Source: JACPUW01 sp049115495 (GTDB taxonomy: Bacteria; Bacteroidota; Bacteroidia; CAILMK01; JACPUW01). Taken from it: a DNA stretch of 64,000 nucleotides. The DNA lies in the NCBI GenBank assembly GCA_049115495.1, contig JAGDZV010000002.1:186001-250000 (forward strand). The letters run 5' to 3'. Below, piece after piece: positions 45,804-54,542 of this stretch. The notes beneath the pieces are model-generated. The model was not told the origin of the DNA, did not search any database, and saw nothing but the letters and a program-made list of their open reading frames with translations. A program made the position numbers and the translations under genes. Position 1 is the stretch's first letter. Each line of letters begins with the position of its first letter.

Positions 45804-47402
45804 ATGAATAAAAAGCGCCTTAGGTATATCACGTCAGCCATGGTTTTTGCATTGCTAGGAATAATAGTAATACAAGGTTTCTGGATTAAAAACGCGTATT
45901 CGGCAATTAGAGAAAGATATTTTAGGGAAGTTGAATCAAAGCTTGACGATGTAATTGATAAGCACGAGGTTTTGCTAACTCTTGAGCTTATTGAAGATAT
46001 TGATCAACGTGGCTTTACCGGAGTGAGTAGTTTCGAAAAGCAAAAGAAAATATTAGCCAATGTTGATTCAAGCGAAGTTGTTTTTAAAAAGTACACTGTA
46101 GATATTGAAGAAGTACTTTTTGAACCGAATACCGAAAAGCTCGTAAGAATGAAAAGTGGTGATAATCAAATTAACACCACGCCTTCTGCCGATTCGGCAT
46201 CTTATGATGTTAAAGGGGGAGTAGATAAGATTGAGCTGACCAAAGACAGCCAAATGGTTGACTTTAGAGAACTTAAAATGGATAGTGAAGGCCAGCTTTT
46301 TAGACTAATACGTTCTTTTTTAACTACCTACCCAAAAGTAAATAAGCTCAAAGTTGAACGCCAGCTTGATTCATTAATAAATTTTGAATTAGCCAGTTTA
46401 AATCCTGATTTAAATTTTAGGTATGAAATATTGGATTATCCTGCCGACACTTTCAATACTTTTATTGAGAGTAGTGAGAAAAAGAATCTGGCTGGAACCC
46501 ACATAAAAAAGAAATTATTTCCGAGCTCTACCAATCCGCACAATATGCATTTGCTGGTAAATATTGTTGATCCCATGAGGGTTGTACTAAGCCAAATGAA
46601 GTTGATTTTGGTAATGTCAATTCTTTTCTTGGCAATAATTATCTATTCATTCTTTTATACGCTCAATAGTCTTGTGCGACAGGGAAAGCTTTCGCAAATG
46701 AAAAGTGATTTTATAAATAACATGACCCATGAGTTAAAAACTCCTATAACTACAATTTCTCTTGCAACAGAAGCTTTATTAGATCGTTCAATCGAAATGT
46801 CGCCTGAAAAGGTGAATAGCATGAGTAAGTTAATATCTAAAGAAAACAACAGGCTTAAGTCTCAAGTAGAGCGTGTGCTTCAAATGGAGCGACTTGATAG
46901 GAAGAAGATTAAACTTGATCAGGCTTCTGTTAAGCTAAACGATTTTCTTGAAGAAATACTTAAGAGTGTAACAATTCAAGTTGAAAGCAAGGGCGGTCAA
47001 ATTACTTGGGTGTTAAAAGCTGATCCTGATATGGTGTCAATAGACGAACTCCATATTGGCAATGTGGTTTACAGCCTTATAGATAATGCCATTAAATACA
47101 GTAACGAACGTATTGAGATTTTTGTGAATACCTATACTACAAAAGATCAAGTATTTATAGATATTGAAGATAAAGGTATTGGCATACCAAAAGAACTATT
47201 GCCACGCATATTTGAGCGATTTTACAGGGTGCCTACAGGCAACTTGCACGATGTTAAGGGCTTTGGGTTGGGGCTAAGCTATGTTAAAGAAATGATGAAT
47301 TTGCATAAAGGAGATGTAAGTGTAGTGAGCCGAATTGGCAAGGGAAGCACATTTACCCTCATTTTTCCAATAAATAAAAACACCACTAATGAAAAATTCT
47401 GA
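45804..47402 (+). CDS. Two-component sensor histidine kinase
   Basis: 532 residues. Membrane helix 1 at about 9-27, a periplasmic sensor region of about 240 residues without a recognised domain, helix 2 at about 268-286 (LILVMSILFLAIIIYSFFY). HisKA with phospho-acceptor His309 (MTHELKTPITT), HATPase with N box SLIDNAIKYSN, G1 DIEDKGIGIP, G2 GFGLGLSYV and GKGSTFTLIFP. It overlaps its OmpR-type regulator by 14 bp, so they form a pair. The signal is unknown. Confidence 0.93.
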   Translation: MNKKRLRYITSAMVFALLGIIVIQGFWIKNAYSAIRERYFREVESKLDDVIDKHEVLLTLELIEDIDQRGFTGVSSFEKQKKILANVDSSEVVFKKYTVDIEEVLFEPNTEKLVRMKSGDNQINTTPSADSASYDVKGGVDKIELTKDSQMVDFRELKMDSEGQLFRLIRSFLTTYPKVNKLKVERQLDSLINFELASLNPDLNFRYEILDYPADTFNTFIESSEKKNLAGTHIKKKLFPSSTNPHNMHLLVNIVDPMRVVLSQMKLILVMSILFLAIIIYSFFYTLNSLVRQGKLSQMKSDFINNMTHELKTPITTISLATEALLDRSIEMSPEKVNSMSKLISKENNRLKSQVERVLQMERLDRKKIKLDQASVKLNDFLEEILKSVTIQVESKGGQITWVLKADPDMVSIDELHIGNVVYSLIDNAIKYSNERIEIFVNTYTTKDQVFIDIEDKGIGIPKELLPRIFERFYRVPTGNLHDVKGFGLGLSYVKEMMNLHKGDVSVVSRIGKGSTFTLIFPINKNTTNEKF

Positions 47403-48099
47403 AGTAAGAGTACTAATGGTTGAAGATGACGACAGCCTAGGGAGTATTTTAAGAGAGTATCTGATGTTAAAAGGCTATCAAGTAGTACATGCTAAAGATG
47501 GCTTAGAAGCATTAGATGTTTATGAGAAAGATAGGTTTGATATTTGCCTTCTTGATGTTATGATGCCGAAGCTAGATGGCTTTAATGTGGCCAAGAAAAT
47601 TAGAGAAAATGATGAATATGTTCCAATAATATTTGTTACGGCAAAATCTATGCAAGCCGATAAACTAGAAGGTTTAAAAATTGGCGCAGATGATTACGTA
47701 ACAAAGCCATTTAGTATGGAAGAGCTTCAGCTGAGAATTGAGGCCATTTTGAGAAGGACAACTACTACCGAAGCAGGTAAGCCATTAGATATGAAAGAGT
47801 ACACCATTGGTACTTACAAGTTTAATAGGCTGTTAAAAATACTCACTGATGTAGATGGCAAAGAAAGAGGACTTACTGATAAAGAAGCTTCATTGTTAGA
47901 AATGTTAATTCAGCATAAAAATGATACCATGAGTCGTAAAGAAGCTCTAATTAAAATATGGGGAGATGATGACTATTTCAATGGTAGAAGTATGGACGTT
48001 TACATAACTAAGATCAGAAAAATGCTCAAAGGAGATTCAAATCTTAAGTTGAATAATGTTCATGGAGTTGGTTATCAATTAATTGAGTTAAAGGATTAG
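47389..48099 (+). CDS. OmpR/PhoB-family response regulator
   Basis: 236 residues. Receiver domain: EDDD (Asp13-15 region), phospho-acceptor Asp56 in CLLDVMMPKLDGF, Lys in DDYVTKPFS. A winged-helix DNA-binding domain occupies about 135-236 (GLTDKEASLLEMLIQHKND, MDVYITKIRKMLKGDSNLKL, NVHGVGYQL). It pairs with the kinase upstream (14-bp overlap). Targets are unknown. Confidence 0.95.
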   Translation: MKNSEVRVLMVEDDDSLGSILREYLMLKGYQVVHAKDGLEALDVYEKDRFDICLLDVMMPKLDGFNVAKKIRENDEYVPIIFVTAKSMQADKLEGLKIGADDYVTKPFSMEELQLRIEAILRRTTTTEAGKPLDMKEYTIGTYKFNRLLKILTDVDGKERGLTDKEASLLEMLIQHKNDTMSRKEALIKIWGDDDYFNGRSMDVYITKIRKMLKGDSNLKLNNVHGVGYQLIELKD

Positions 48100-48140
48100 A
48101 ATTTAGCCCAAAATCATATTTAGATTGCAATAAAGAATAC

Positions 48141-48148
48141 TATTTTTG
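48141..48148 (+). promoter_or_regulatory. -7 box of tRNA-Cys
   Basis: TATTTTTG followed by CCCACCC, 11 bp before the mature tRNA 5' end. Confidence 0.55.
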
Positions 48149-48159
48149 CCCACCCTTAA

Positions 48160-48230
48160 GGCGCCGTGGCCGAGTGGCTAGGCACTGGTCTGCAAAACCA
48201 GGTACACCAGTTCGAGTCTGGTCGGCGCCT
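48160..48230 (+). tRNA. tRNA-Cys (anticodon GCA)
   Basis: A full cloverleaf: acceptor stem GGCGCCG / CGGCGCC (48160-48166 with 48223-48229), discriminator T at 48230 as expected for Cys, anticodon stem CTGGT / ACCAG with loop CTGCAAA (anticodon GCA at 48192-48194), and T stem ACCAG / CTGGT with loop TTCGAGT. CCA is not encoded. Confidence 0.97.
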
Positions 48231-48235
48231 CAAAA

Positions 48236-48269
48236 AAAAGCCATTTCAGATTTCTGAAATGGCTTTTTT
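48236..48269 (+). terminator. Terminator after tRNA-Cys
   Basis: A 14-bp stem, AAAGCCATTTCAGA / TCTGAAATGGCTTT, with a very tight loop followed by T. Confidence 0.93.
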
Positions 48270-48339
48270 GATGAGGAAATTTATTTTAAATCTCTTTTAT
48301 ATCAAATAGGATTCGATTGTTAATCGATTCGTTTTTTTA

Positions 48340-48918
48340 CTAAAAAGAGTATGTTACGTCTAAAACAATTCTAGTGCTGCCGGTTCCGCTCTCAAGCACT
48401 ATTTGATTTGGAAAATCTTGATATTTATCCTTAAACTTTGAAGTTACGCTGCCAATAAATTCAAAAACAACATTAAAGTTGTCATCAAAATCGTAGTCTA
48501 CAACTTCAAAAGTTACATCACTTCTCATGTCTCTCAATTTAAAGCTACATGGTATCTCTAAACTTTTGCTTCCGTCAGCGTTTTCATGTAGTTGGTTATT
48601 TAGGTCAGTTGGTTCAAAATATTTGTTTTGAAGATCATATACTCTTAAGGTAATATCACCTTTTGAGTCATCATCTTCGTTGTCCCATTCTCTCGATCCA
48701 TCCATGGCGTTGAATTTCTCTATGGTCATCATTGATACGTTAATAGAAAAAGGTTCAACCTCTTCGTCGCACAAGTCTCCTGTCCAACCAAGTTCACAGT
48801 CGCATATTCCTTCGTTGCAGTCACCATTTACACAGTTTACATCTTCACATGCATTTCCGCATGAATTTATTAAAGGAATAGAAAGTGTAAGGGCAATTAG
48901 TAGGCTAAAATATTTCAT
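48340..48918 (-). CDS. EGF-like domain lipoprotein
   Basis: 192 residues. Lipoprotein signal with lipobox PLINSC (Cys20). The mature N-terminus is a compact EGF/tenascin-type module, about residues 24-50: CEDVNCVNGDCNEGICDCEL then GWTGDLCDE, with the six-cysteine spacing. The rest is a beta-rich acidic domain (ITLRVYDLQNKYFEPTD, VTFEVVDYDFDDNFNVVFEF) that resembles a C2-like sandwich with many Asp; calcium binding is possible but inferred. It is a single gene after a 24-bp gap from the M42 peptidase gene. Function unknown. Confidence 0.75.
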   Translation of the reverse strand: MKYFSLLIALTLSIPLINSCGNACEDVNCVNGDCNEGICDCELGWTGDLCDEEVEPFSINVSMMTIEKFNAMDGSREWDNEDDDSKGDITLRVYDLQNKYFEPTDLNNQLHENADGSKSLEIPCSFKLRDMRSDVTFEVVDYDFDDNFNVVFEFIGSVTSKFKDKYQDFPNQIVLESGTGSTRIVLDVTYSF

Positions 48919-48942
48919 AATGGAGTTTTTTTCAAATATAAA

Positions 48943-49995
48943 TTAGTGAGACCAATCGTATTCATTAATTGTTGAAACGCATTTTTCAAGTAGATTAATA
49001 CTGTTTTCAATATCTTTCTTATGAGACATTTCTACAACTTGGTGCAGATGCCTTGTAGGAATTGAAATTGCTCCAGCTATTGCTCCATTTTTTCCCATTC
49101 GTTGCACGCCTGCCGTATCAGTACCACCTGCTGTTAATATTTCAAGTTGAAAAGGAATATCGCTGGTTTTTGCAGTGCTTTTCATGAATTCAACCATCCT
49201 GTAATCACAAATGGTCATGGCATCCATCACTTTAATGGCGGTTCCTTTGCCAAGATGTGTTACTTTTTCTTGTGGTTTTGCCCCTGGTAAATCAAATGCA
49301 ATTGTAGTATCTAAAGCAATACCATAGTCGGGGTTTATTTGGTGTGTTGCAACATTGGCGCCTCGTATGCCAACTTCTTCTTGCACCGTAAAAACGGCAT
49401 AGAAGTCATAAGGGATGCTTTGGCTCTTAAATCTTCTTAAGGTTTCAATAAGAATATAAACCGCCACTCTATTGTCTAACGATTTACCATTTACGCAATC
49501 GCCCATTTCAATTAGCTCACGCTCACGTGTTATAGGATTTCCTATTTCAATAAATTCTTCTACTTCTTCTTTAGATAAGCCAAGGTCAATAAAGTAGTCG
49601 TTTATTTTAGGATTCTTGGTTCGTTCTTCTGCTGTCATTACGTGAATTGGCTTAGAACTCATAACACCAATTATATCCTTTTTACCATGAATTATGACCC
49701 TTTGTGCAGTAAGTGTTTTTGGATCAAATCCCCCTAAAGTATTGAAGAAAACAAATCCATCATCATCAATATAATTTACCATAAAGCCGATTTCATCTAA
49801 ATGAGCAGCGCTCATCACTCGTTTTGATGAATCCTTACCTTTCTTAATAGCTATTACATTACCTAAATTATCAACTGTAATCTCATCAACTAATTCCTCA
49901 ATTTCGTTAATTACCAAGTCTCTTATCCTTTTTTCATAACCTGGTGCTCCTGCCGTTTCGGAGATGTTTTTTAATAACTGGAAGTTGAAAGACAT
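48943..49995 (-). CDS. M42 family aminopeptidase (FrvX/cellulase M type)
   Basis: 350 residues from ATG 49995; a TTG seven codons upstream overlaps the -7 box. Dinuclear zinc enzyme: SAAHLDEIGFMV (first His), VNGKSLDNRVAVYI (bridging Asp), VQEEVGIRGA (catalytic and metal Glu), ALDTTIAFD and a C-terminal SIPTRHLHQVVE (His). M42 enzymes form tetrahedral aminopeptidase complexes that trim peptides in the cytoplasm. It is monocistronic with its own promoter. Confidence 0.93.
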   Translation of the reverse strand: MSFNFQLLKNISETAGAPGYEKRIRDLVINEIEELVDEITVDNLGNVIAIKKGKDSSKRVMSAAHLDEIGFMVNYIDDDGFVFFNTLGGFDPKTLTAQRVIIHGKKDIIGVMSSKPIHVMTAEERTKNPKINDYFIDLGLSKEEVEEFIEIGNPITRERELIEMGDCVNGKSLDNRVAVYILIETLRRFKSQSIPYDFYAVFTVQEEVGIRGANVATHQINPDYGIALDTTIAFDLPGAKPQEKVTHLGKGTAIKVMDAMTICDYRMVEFMKSTAKTSDIPFQLEILTAGGTDTAGVQRMGKNGAIAGAISIPTRHLHQVVEMSHKKDIENSINLLEKCVSTINEYDWSH

Positions 49996-50013
49996 GTTTT
50001 GATTTAATTTCTG

Positions 50014-50021
50014 CAAAAATA
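50014..50021 (-). promoter_or_regulatory. -7 box of the M42 peptidase gene
   Basis: TATTTTTG on the minus strand, 18 bp before ATG 49995; it overlaps the upstream TTG and thus decides the start. Confidence 0.6.
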
Positions 50022-50041
50022 TGGTTAACCGCCTAGTAAAT

Positions 50042-50075
50042 AAAAAGCCCCAAATCTGCGATTTGAGGCTTTATT
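50042..50075 (-). terminator. Terminator of pyk
   Basis: AAAGCC-C-CAAAT (50044-50055) and ATTTG-A-GGCTTT (50061-50072) pair with one mismatch and a 5-nt loop; on the minus strand a T-rich tract follows. Confidence 0.85.
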
Positions 50076-50096
50076 TTTTCAAAATAACTCTTATGG

Positions 50097-51530
50097 TTAT
50101 TTTACAATGGAAATCTTAATAGTATTGGTTCGCGACCTTTCTTTAATTGGCATTGAAGCTGTGTTAATGATAATGTCTTCATGATCTACAAAACCACTTT
50201 CTTGCAAAATTCTATTAACCTCTTCAATGGTTTGATCTGTACTTTGGTATTTGTCATAGTAAAAGCCTCTCACACCCCAAATCAAACTTATTTGCGTGAG
50301 TAACTTTTTATTACCAGTAAATATGTAAGTATGCGCTCTAGGTCTAAAACTGCTTATTTTAAATGCAGTATAACCACTTACCGTCATACTTACTATTGCC
50401 TTAGCATGAGAAGTAATCGAAGTTCGAACTGCTGTTTTGCATAAGGCATCGGATAAAAAGGTTTCTGAAGATTTGTCTAAAACAACATCTTTATCATAAA
50501 TGGTAGATTGATCTTCAACCTTACCAATGATTTTTTGCATATTTCTGATTACACCAACAGGGAACTTACCTACAGAAGTTTCACCACTAACCATTAGCGC
50601 ATCGGCACCATCTAGTACTGCATTTGCAACATCATTAATCTCTGCTCTGGTAGGCTGCGGAGAAGTAATCATGCTCTCCATTATTTGAGTAGCAATAATT
50701 ACTGGCTTAGATTTTATAAGACATTTTGAAACAATAGATTTTTGAGCCATTGGCATTTCTTCAATGGGCACTTCAACACCAAGGTCGCCTCTGGCTACCA
50801 TTATGGCATCTGTTGCGTCAATTATTGAATCAATATTTTCAAGCGCTTGTGGCTTTTCTATTTTGGCAATTATCTTGGCATTGCAATGTTTGGCTTCTAA
50901 AATCTGTCTTAGGGCGATTATGTCATAAGATTCACGCACAAAAGAAAGTGCAATCCAATCAGGAGAATGATCAAGAATAAAGTCTAGGTCGGCCAAATCC
51001 TTCTCAGTTAAACACGGCAATGAAATTTTAGTACTAGGAAGGTTAACGCCCTTTTTGGGGTAAAGCGGACCGCCGTGTACCACTTCTGTTTCAACCATGT
51101 CAATTCGGTTGGTATCAGTAACTCTAAGTACCAACTTTCCATCGTCTAACAGTACCTTATCGCCCTCTGCTACATCTTGAGCGAAGTTTTGATAAGTGAT
51201 ATAAGCAACTCCTTCCTTTTCTTTTTCCTTGTTTGTAGTAAAACAAAATTTATCGCCTTCTAGCAGGTCAATATACTCCACATCTAAGGCGCCAATTCTA
51301 ATTTTTGGTCCTTGAAGATCACAAAGAATTGAAACATTTAACCCATATTCATCATTGATTTTTCTGATGGTTTGCATTACCCTTAGGTGCTCTTCATGAG
51401 CGCCATGCGAAAAATTCAATCTACAAACGTCAACTCCTTCCATAAACATTTTGGTTAGAATCTCTTCGCTCGACGATGCAGGGCCAATAGTGGCAATTAC
51501 TTTGGTACGGTTAAAAACTGGTTTGATCAA
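50097..51530 (-). CDS. pyk: Pyruvate kinase
   Basis: 477 residues, TTG start that overlaps the IPExxxVDY gene by 20 bp. TIGPASSSEEIL, CRLNFSHGAHEEH, LCDLQGPKIRIG, the catalytic IIAKIEKPQALENID (active-site Lys), VARGDLGVEVP, KPVIIATQIMESMI and the allosteric C-domain (KAIVSMTVSGYTAFKISSFRP). It converts PEP and ADP to pyruvate and ATP. Coupling to IPExxxVDY is a conserved Bacteroidota arrangement. Confidence 0.97.
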   Translation of the reverse strand: MIKPVFNRTKVIATIGPASSSEEILTKMFMEGVDVCRLNFSHGAHEEHLRVMQTIRKINDEYGLNVSILCDLQGPKIRIGALDVEYIDLLEGDKFCFTTNKEKEKEGVAYITYQNFAQDVAEGDKVLLDDGKLVLRVTDTNRIDMVETEVVHGGPLYPKKGVNLPSTKISLPCLTEKDLADLDFILDHSPDWIALSFVRESYDIIALRQILEAKHCNAKIIAKIEKPQALENIDSIIDATDAIMVARGDLGVEVPIEEMPMAQKSIVSKCLIKSKPVIIATQIMESMITSPQPTRAEINDVANAVLDGADALMVSGETSVGKFPVGVIRNMQKIIGKVEDQSTIYDKDVVLDKSSETFLSDALCKTAVRTSITSHAKAIVSMTVSGYTAFKISSFRPRAHTYIFTGNKKLLTQISLIWGVRGFYYDKYQSTDQTIEEVNRILQESGFVDHEDIIINTASMPIKERSRTNTIKISIVK

Positions 51531-51933
51531 AATACTTCAATTTAGTTTTTGTAAAGAATTTCTCTTCAATAGCAAATATAGATTGAACCGAACCCACCTT
51601 ACTTAAATCGTTTTTTGCGCTATCTATATTTAATTGCACGCTTGGCCCCAATGCAATTAATAGATAGTCAGCCAATTTGGCCTTGCTAAAAAATAACCCT
51701 TCTGGTTGATGATTTTTTATTAAAATAAGTGTGTCTTCTTCTAGCGCAAATTTGTAAAAAGTAAGACTAGGGTGTTCATTAAAATTTTGATTTGTGAATT
51801 TTTCAGGTTCTTGTTCAAATGTTTTTGAAAGAAAATAGGCCATTCTGTAAAAGTCAATAGCTGCCGAAATTCCATAGATAACCATGGGCTGTTTTCGTTC
51901 AGTAGCATCTATTTTCAGCTTTTCAACCTTCAT
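51511..51933 (-). CDS. IPExxxVDY family protein
   Basis: 140 residues, no signal peptide. The segment IYGISAAIDFYRMAYFLSKTF corresponds in position to the motif that names the family, though the naming residues are only partly kept; LTFYKFALEEDTLILIKNH and LKYFDQTSF are also typical. It is a Bacteroidota-restricted family of unknown function, usually encoded directly before pyk, as here (20-bp overlap). Confidence 0.8.
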   Translation of the reverse strand: MKVEKLKIDATERKQPMVIYGISAAIDFYRMAYFLSKTFEQEPEKFTNQNFNEHPSLTFYKFALEEDTLILIKNHQPEGLFFSKAKLADYLLIALGPSVQLNIDSAKNDLSKVGSVQSIFAIEEKFFTKTKLKYFDQTSF

Positions 51934-52118
51934 TTAAATGTTATGCACAATTTTTTTAGAATCAAAACACATGATATTATTCCACAAGACAATATCAATA
52001 GTACAACACTTGCCTAAAACAGGGTAAAAAATGAGTAATAACAATTCAACACCTAAGGTTGTTTGCTATTAACTCAAAAAAGCTATTTCTTTGCAGCAAA
52101 ATTTTAAAAGGATACAAA

Positions 52119-52358
52119 ATGTCTGACATTTCAGCTAAGGTAAAAGAAATCATTGTTGAGAAGTTAGGAGTTGACGAAAGCGAGGTAACTCCGGAAGCAA
52201 GCTTCACTAACGACTTAGGTGCTGACTCATTGGATACAGTAGAATTAATCATGGAGTTTGAGAAGGAATTCAATGTATCAATTCCTGACGAACAAGCTGA
52301 AAACATCCAATCTGTAGGAGAAGCAGTTAAATATCTAGAAAACGAATTAGCGAAGTAA
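52119..52358 (+). CDS. acpP: Acyl carrier protein
   Basis: 79 residues from ATG 52119; the longer frame from 52059 crosses the promoter. MSDISAKVKEIIVEKLGVDE, GADSLDTVELIMEFEKEF with phosphopantetheine site Ser37, and IPDEQAENIQSVGEAVKYLE are standard. It carries growing fatty acids. fabF follows after 19 bp. A TTTCTTTG element at 52086-52093 is a near-consensus -7 box. Confidence 0.98.
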   Translation: MSDISAKVKEIIVEKLGVDESEVTPEASFTNDLGADSLDTVELIMEFEKEFNVSIPDEQAENIQSVGEAVKYLENELAK

Positions 52359-52377
52359 TTCAATAAATCCTTCGTTT

Positions 52378-53631
52378 ATGACATCAAGGCGAGTTGTAGT
52401 AACGGGCTTAGGAGCATTGACTCCAATAGGTAATGACGTAGAGACGTTTTGGAAAAACTGCTTAGCAGGTAAAAGCGGTGCTGCCGAAATCACCAAATTC
52501 GATGCTTCTAAGTTCAAAACTCGCTTTGCATGTGAGGTAAAGGACTTTGATCTAGAAAGATATTTACCTAAGCGAGAGGCGAGAAGATTAGATCCATTTG
52601 TGCAATATGCAATTGCGGCTAGTGATGATGCCATTACTGATTCTGGCATAGATTTTAGCGCAATGGATGCACGCAGGGCAGGTGTGATTTGGGCCTCTGG
52701 TATCGGTGGATTATCTACCTTTTATGATGAAGTAACTGCATTTGCAAATGGTGATGGAACTCCCCGTTTCAACCCTTTCTTCATCCCAAAAATGATTATT
52801 GACCTTGCAGCAGGTCATATTTCAATGAGACATGGTTTGCAAGGTGTAAACTTTGCTACTGTTTCAGCTTGTGCTTCATCTACACATGCCTTAGGTGAGG
52901 CGTTTAATTACATTCAAGCCAATAAGGCTGATGTAATTGTTACTGGTGGCTCTGAAGCTGCTATTACTCAACCAGGAATTGGTGGTTTTAATGCCATGAA
53001 AGCCTTATCTACTCGAAACGACACTCCAGAAACAGCATCAAGACCATTTGATGCCACTAGAGATGGTTTTGTTATGGGTGAGGGTGGAATAGGATTACTG
53101 CTTGAAGAGTATGAGCATGCAAAGGCACGTGGTGCAAAAATTTATGCTGAGGTTGTAGGTTATGGAGTAACTGCCGATGCACATCACATTACCGCTCCGC
53201 ACCCCGAAGGTGAAGGCGCAAAAGGTGTTATGCAAATGGCACTTGACTGCAATAGTATTGACCCTAACAATATTGACTACATCAATGTACATGGTACATC
53301 AACTCCATTGGGCGATGTTGCTGAATTAAAGGCAATTACCAAAGTTTTTGGTGATCATGCTTACGATTTAAATGTTAGTTCAACTAAATCAATGACCGGG
53401 CACTTACTTGGTGCTGCAGGAGCAATTGAAGCAATGGCCTGTATTTTGGCCGTTAAAGATGATGTAGTACCACCTACTATAAATCATGAAGTTGCTGATG
53501 AAAACATTGATCAAAAGTTGAATTTAACGCTGAATGTGAAGCAAGAGCGTAAGGTGAATTATGCACTTAGTAACACTTTTGGTTTTGGTGGTCATAATGC
53601 ATCAGTAATCGTTAAGAAGTTTGAAGAGTAA
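52378..53631 (+). CDS. fabF: 3-oxoacyl-ACP synthase II
   Basis: 417 residues. VVVTGLGALTPIGNDVETFW, catalytic Cys165 (TVSACASSTHA), and the two His of INVHGTSTPLGD and STKSMTGHLLGAAGAIEA. It condenses malonyl-ACP with acyl-ACP in chain elongation. It sits between acpP and rnc, the common order in Bacteroidota. Confidence 0.98.
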   Translation: MTSRRVVVTGLGALTPIGNDVETFWKNCLAGKSGAAEITKFDASKFKTRFACEVKDFDLERYLPKREARRLDPFVQYAIAASDDAITDSGIDFSAMDARRAGVIWASGIGGLSTFYDEVTAFANGDGTPRFNPFFIPKMIIDLAAGHISMRHGLQGVNFATVSACASSTHALGEAFNYIQANKADVIVTGGSEAAITQPGIGGFNAMKALSTRNDTPETASRPFDATRDGFVMGEGGIGLLLEEYEHAKARGAKIYAEVVGYGVTADAHHITAPHPEGEGAKGVMQMALDCNSIDPNNIDYINVHGTSTPLGDVAELKAITKVFGDHAYDLNVSSTKSMTGHLLGAAGAIEAMACILAVKDDVVPPTINHEVADENIDQKLNLTLNVKQERKVNYALSNTFGFGGHNASVIVKKFEE

Positions 53632-54373
53632 GCTCTTAGCCAAACTTTTTCCTTCTCTTTTTACTAAAAAAGATCAGCAATACGGAGCAATTGTTGAGTT
53701 GATTGGTTACAAGCCAAAAAACTATTGGCTCTTTAAAACTGCGCTGAGACATAGTTCAGTAATTTATACCAAAAAGCTTGATCTTGAGTCTAATGAAAGA
53801 CTTGAATTTTTGGGAGATGCCGTGCTTGATATGGTGGTTTCTGAGCGACTTTATGAAGATTTTCCAAATAAAAATGAAGGCGAGCTTACAAAACTTAGGG
53901 TTAAGCTGGTAAACCGTAACTTTCTAAATGATGTGAGCATAAGAATTGGAATTCCAAAGCTATTGCATCAATATGTAGGTAAAAAGAAAGATCTTACAAG
54001 ACATAAACACAATATTTATGGAAATGCTCTAGAATCTTTGATAGGAGCAGTATACATAGATGGAGGACTAAAAAAGGCTAGAGAGTTTGTAGAAACTAAA
54101 GTTTTTGTTGGAGAAGACGAATATGATTCAATTCTCTCAAAAGACAAAGATTACAAGAGCCGTTTGGTAAGTTGGTGTCAAAAAGAAAGTCTTCAAATTG
54201 AATTTATTGATGAGCTTTCTAAAAAAAGCAATGGTTTTGAAGTCATCGTAAAAATTGGAGATGTGTTTTATGGTAGAGGGGTAGGGCGGCGAAAAAAGCA
54301 GGCACACCAAAAAGCAGCAGAGACAACAATTGAGCTTTTAGAAAGCAAAGGGAGAGTTGTAGAAGAACTGTAG
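53621..54373 (+). CDS. rnc: Ribonuclease III
   Basis: 250 residues, TTG start overlapping the fabF 3' end by 11 bp. RNase III domain with signature NERLEFLGDAVLDMVVS and the second metal site GNALESLIGAVYIDGG (Glu, Asp), followed by a double-stranded RNA-binding domain (DYKSRLVSWCQKESLQIEF ... GRRKKQAHQKAAETTIELL). It cuts rRNA precursors and structured mRNAs. N-terminal about 20 basic residues are an extension relative to E. coli. Confidence 0.96.
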   Translation: MKSKLLAKLFPSLFTKKDQQYGAIVELIGYKPKNYWLFKTALRHSSVIYTKKLDLESNERLEFLGDAVLDMVVSERLYEDFPNKNEGELTKLRVKLVNRNFLNDVSIRIGIPKLLHQYVGKKKDLTRHKHNIYGNALESLIGAVYIDGGLKKAREFVETKVFVGEDEYDSILSKDKDYKSRLVSWCQKESLQIEFIDELSKKSNGFEVIVKIGDVFYGRGVGRRKKQAHQKAAETTIELLESKGRVVEEL

Positions 54374-54466
54374 CCTTTTTTCCTTCTTTTTTATATTATG
54401 ATGACTAAATATTAGCGTTTAAAAGGTCTGAATTGAGTATTTTCTAATGATCTTTACTGCTTCAGT

Positions 54467-54498
54467 TTTTGATTTTAAGTTTTTTGTTCAAATCAAAA
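54467..54498. terminator. Hairpin between convergent rnc and TBDR genes
   Basis: TTTTGATTT (54467-54475) and AAATCAAAA (54490-54498) are a perfect 9-bp AT-rich inverted repeat with a 14-nt loop. No strong T tract follows, so its terminator role is uncertain. The other bases of the 54374-54542 gap show nothing clear. Confidence 0.4.
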
Positions 54499-54542
54499 CA
54501 TGTTGTCTTTCAAGGGGATAGTGGATTGAATTCTCAAGAGAA

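Noticed and set aside
52031..52072. 13-codon ATG frame (MSNNNSTPKVVCY) upstream of acpP
   Set aside because: It lies before the likely acpP promoter, so it would not be a leader peptide on that message, and it is short enough to arise by chance.
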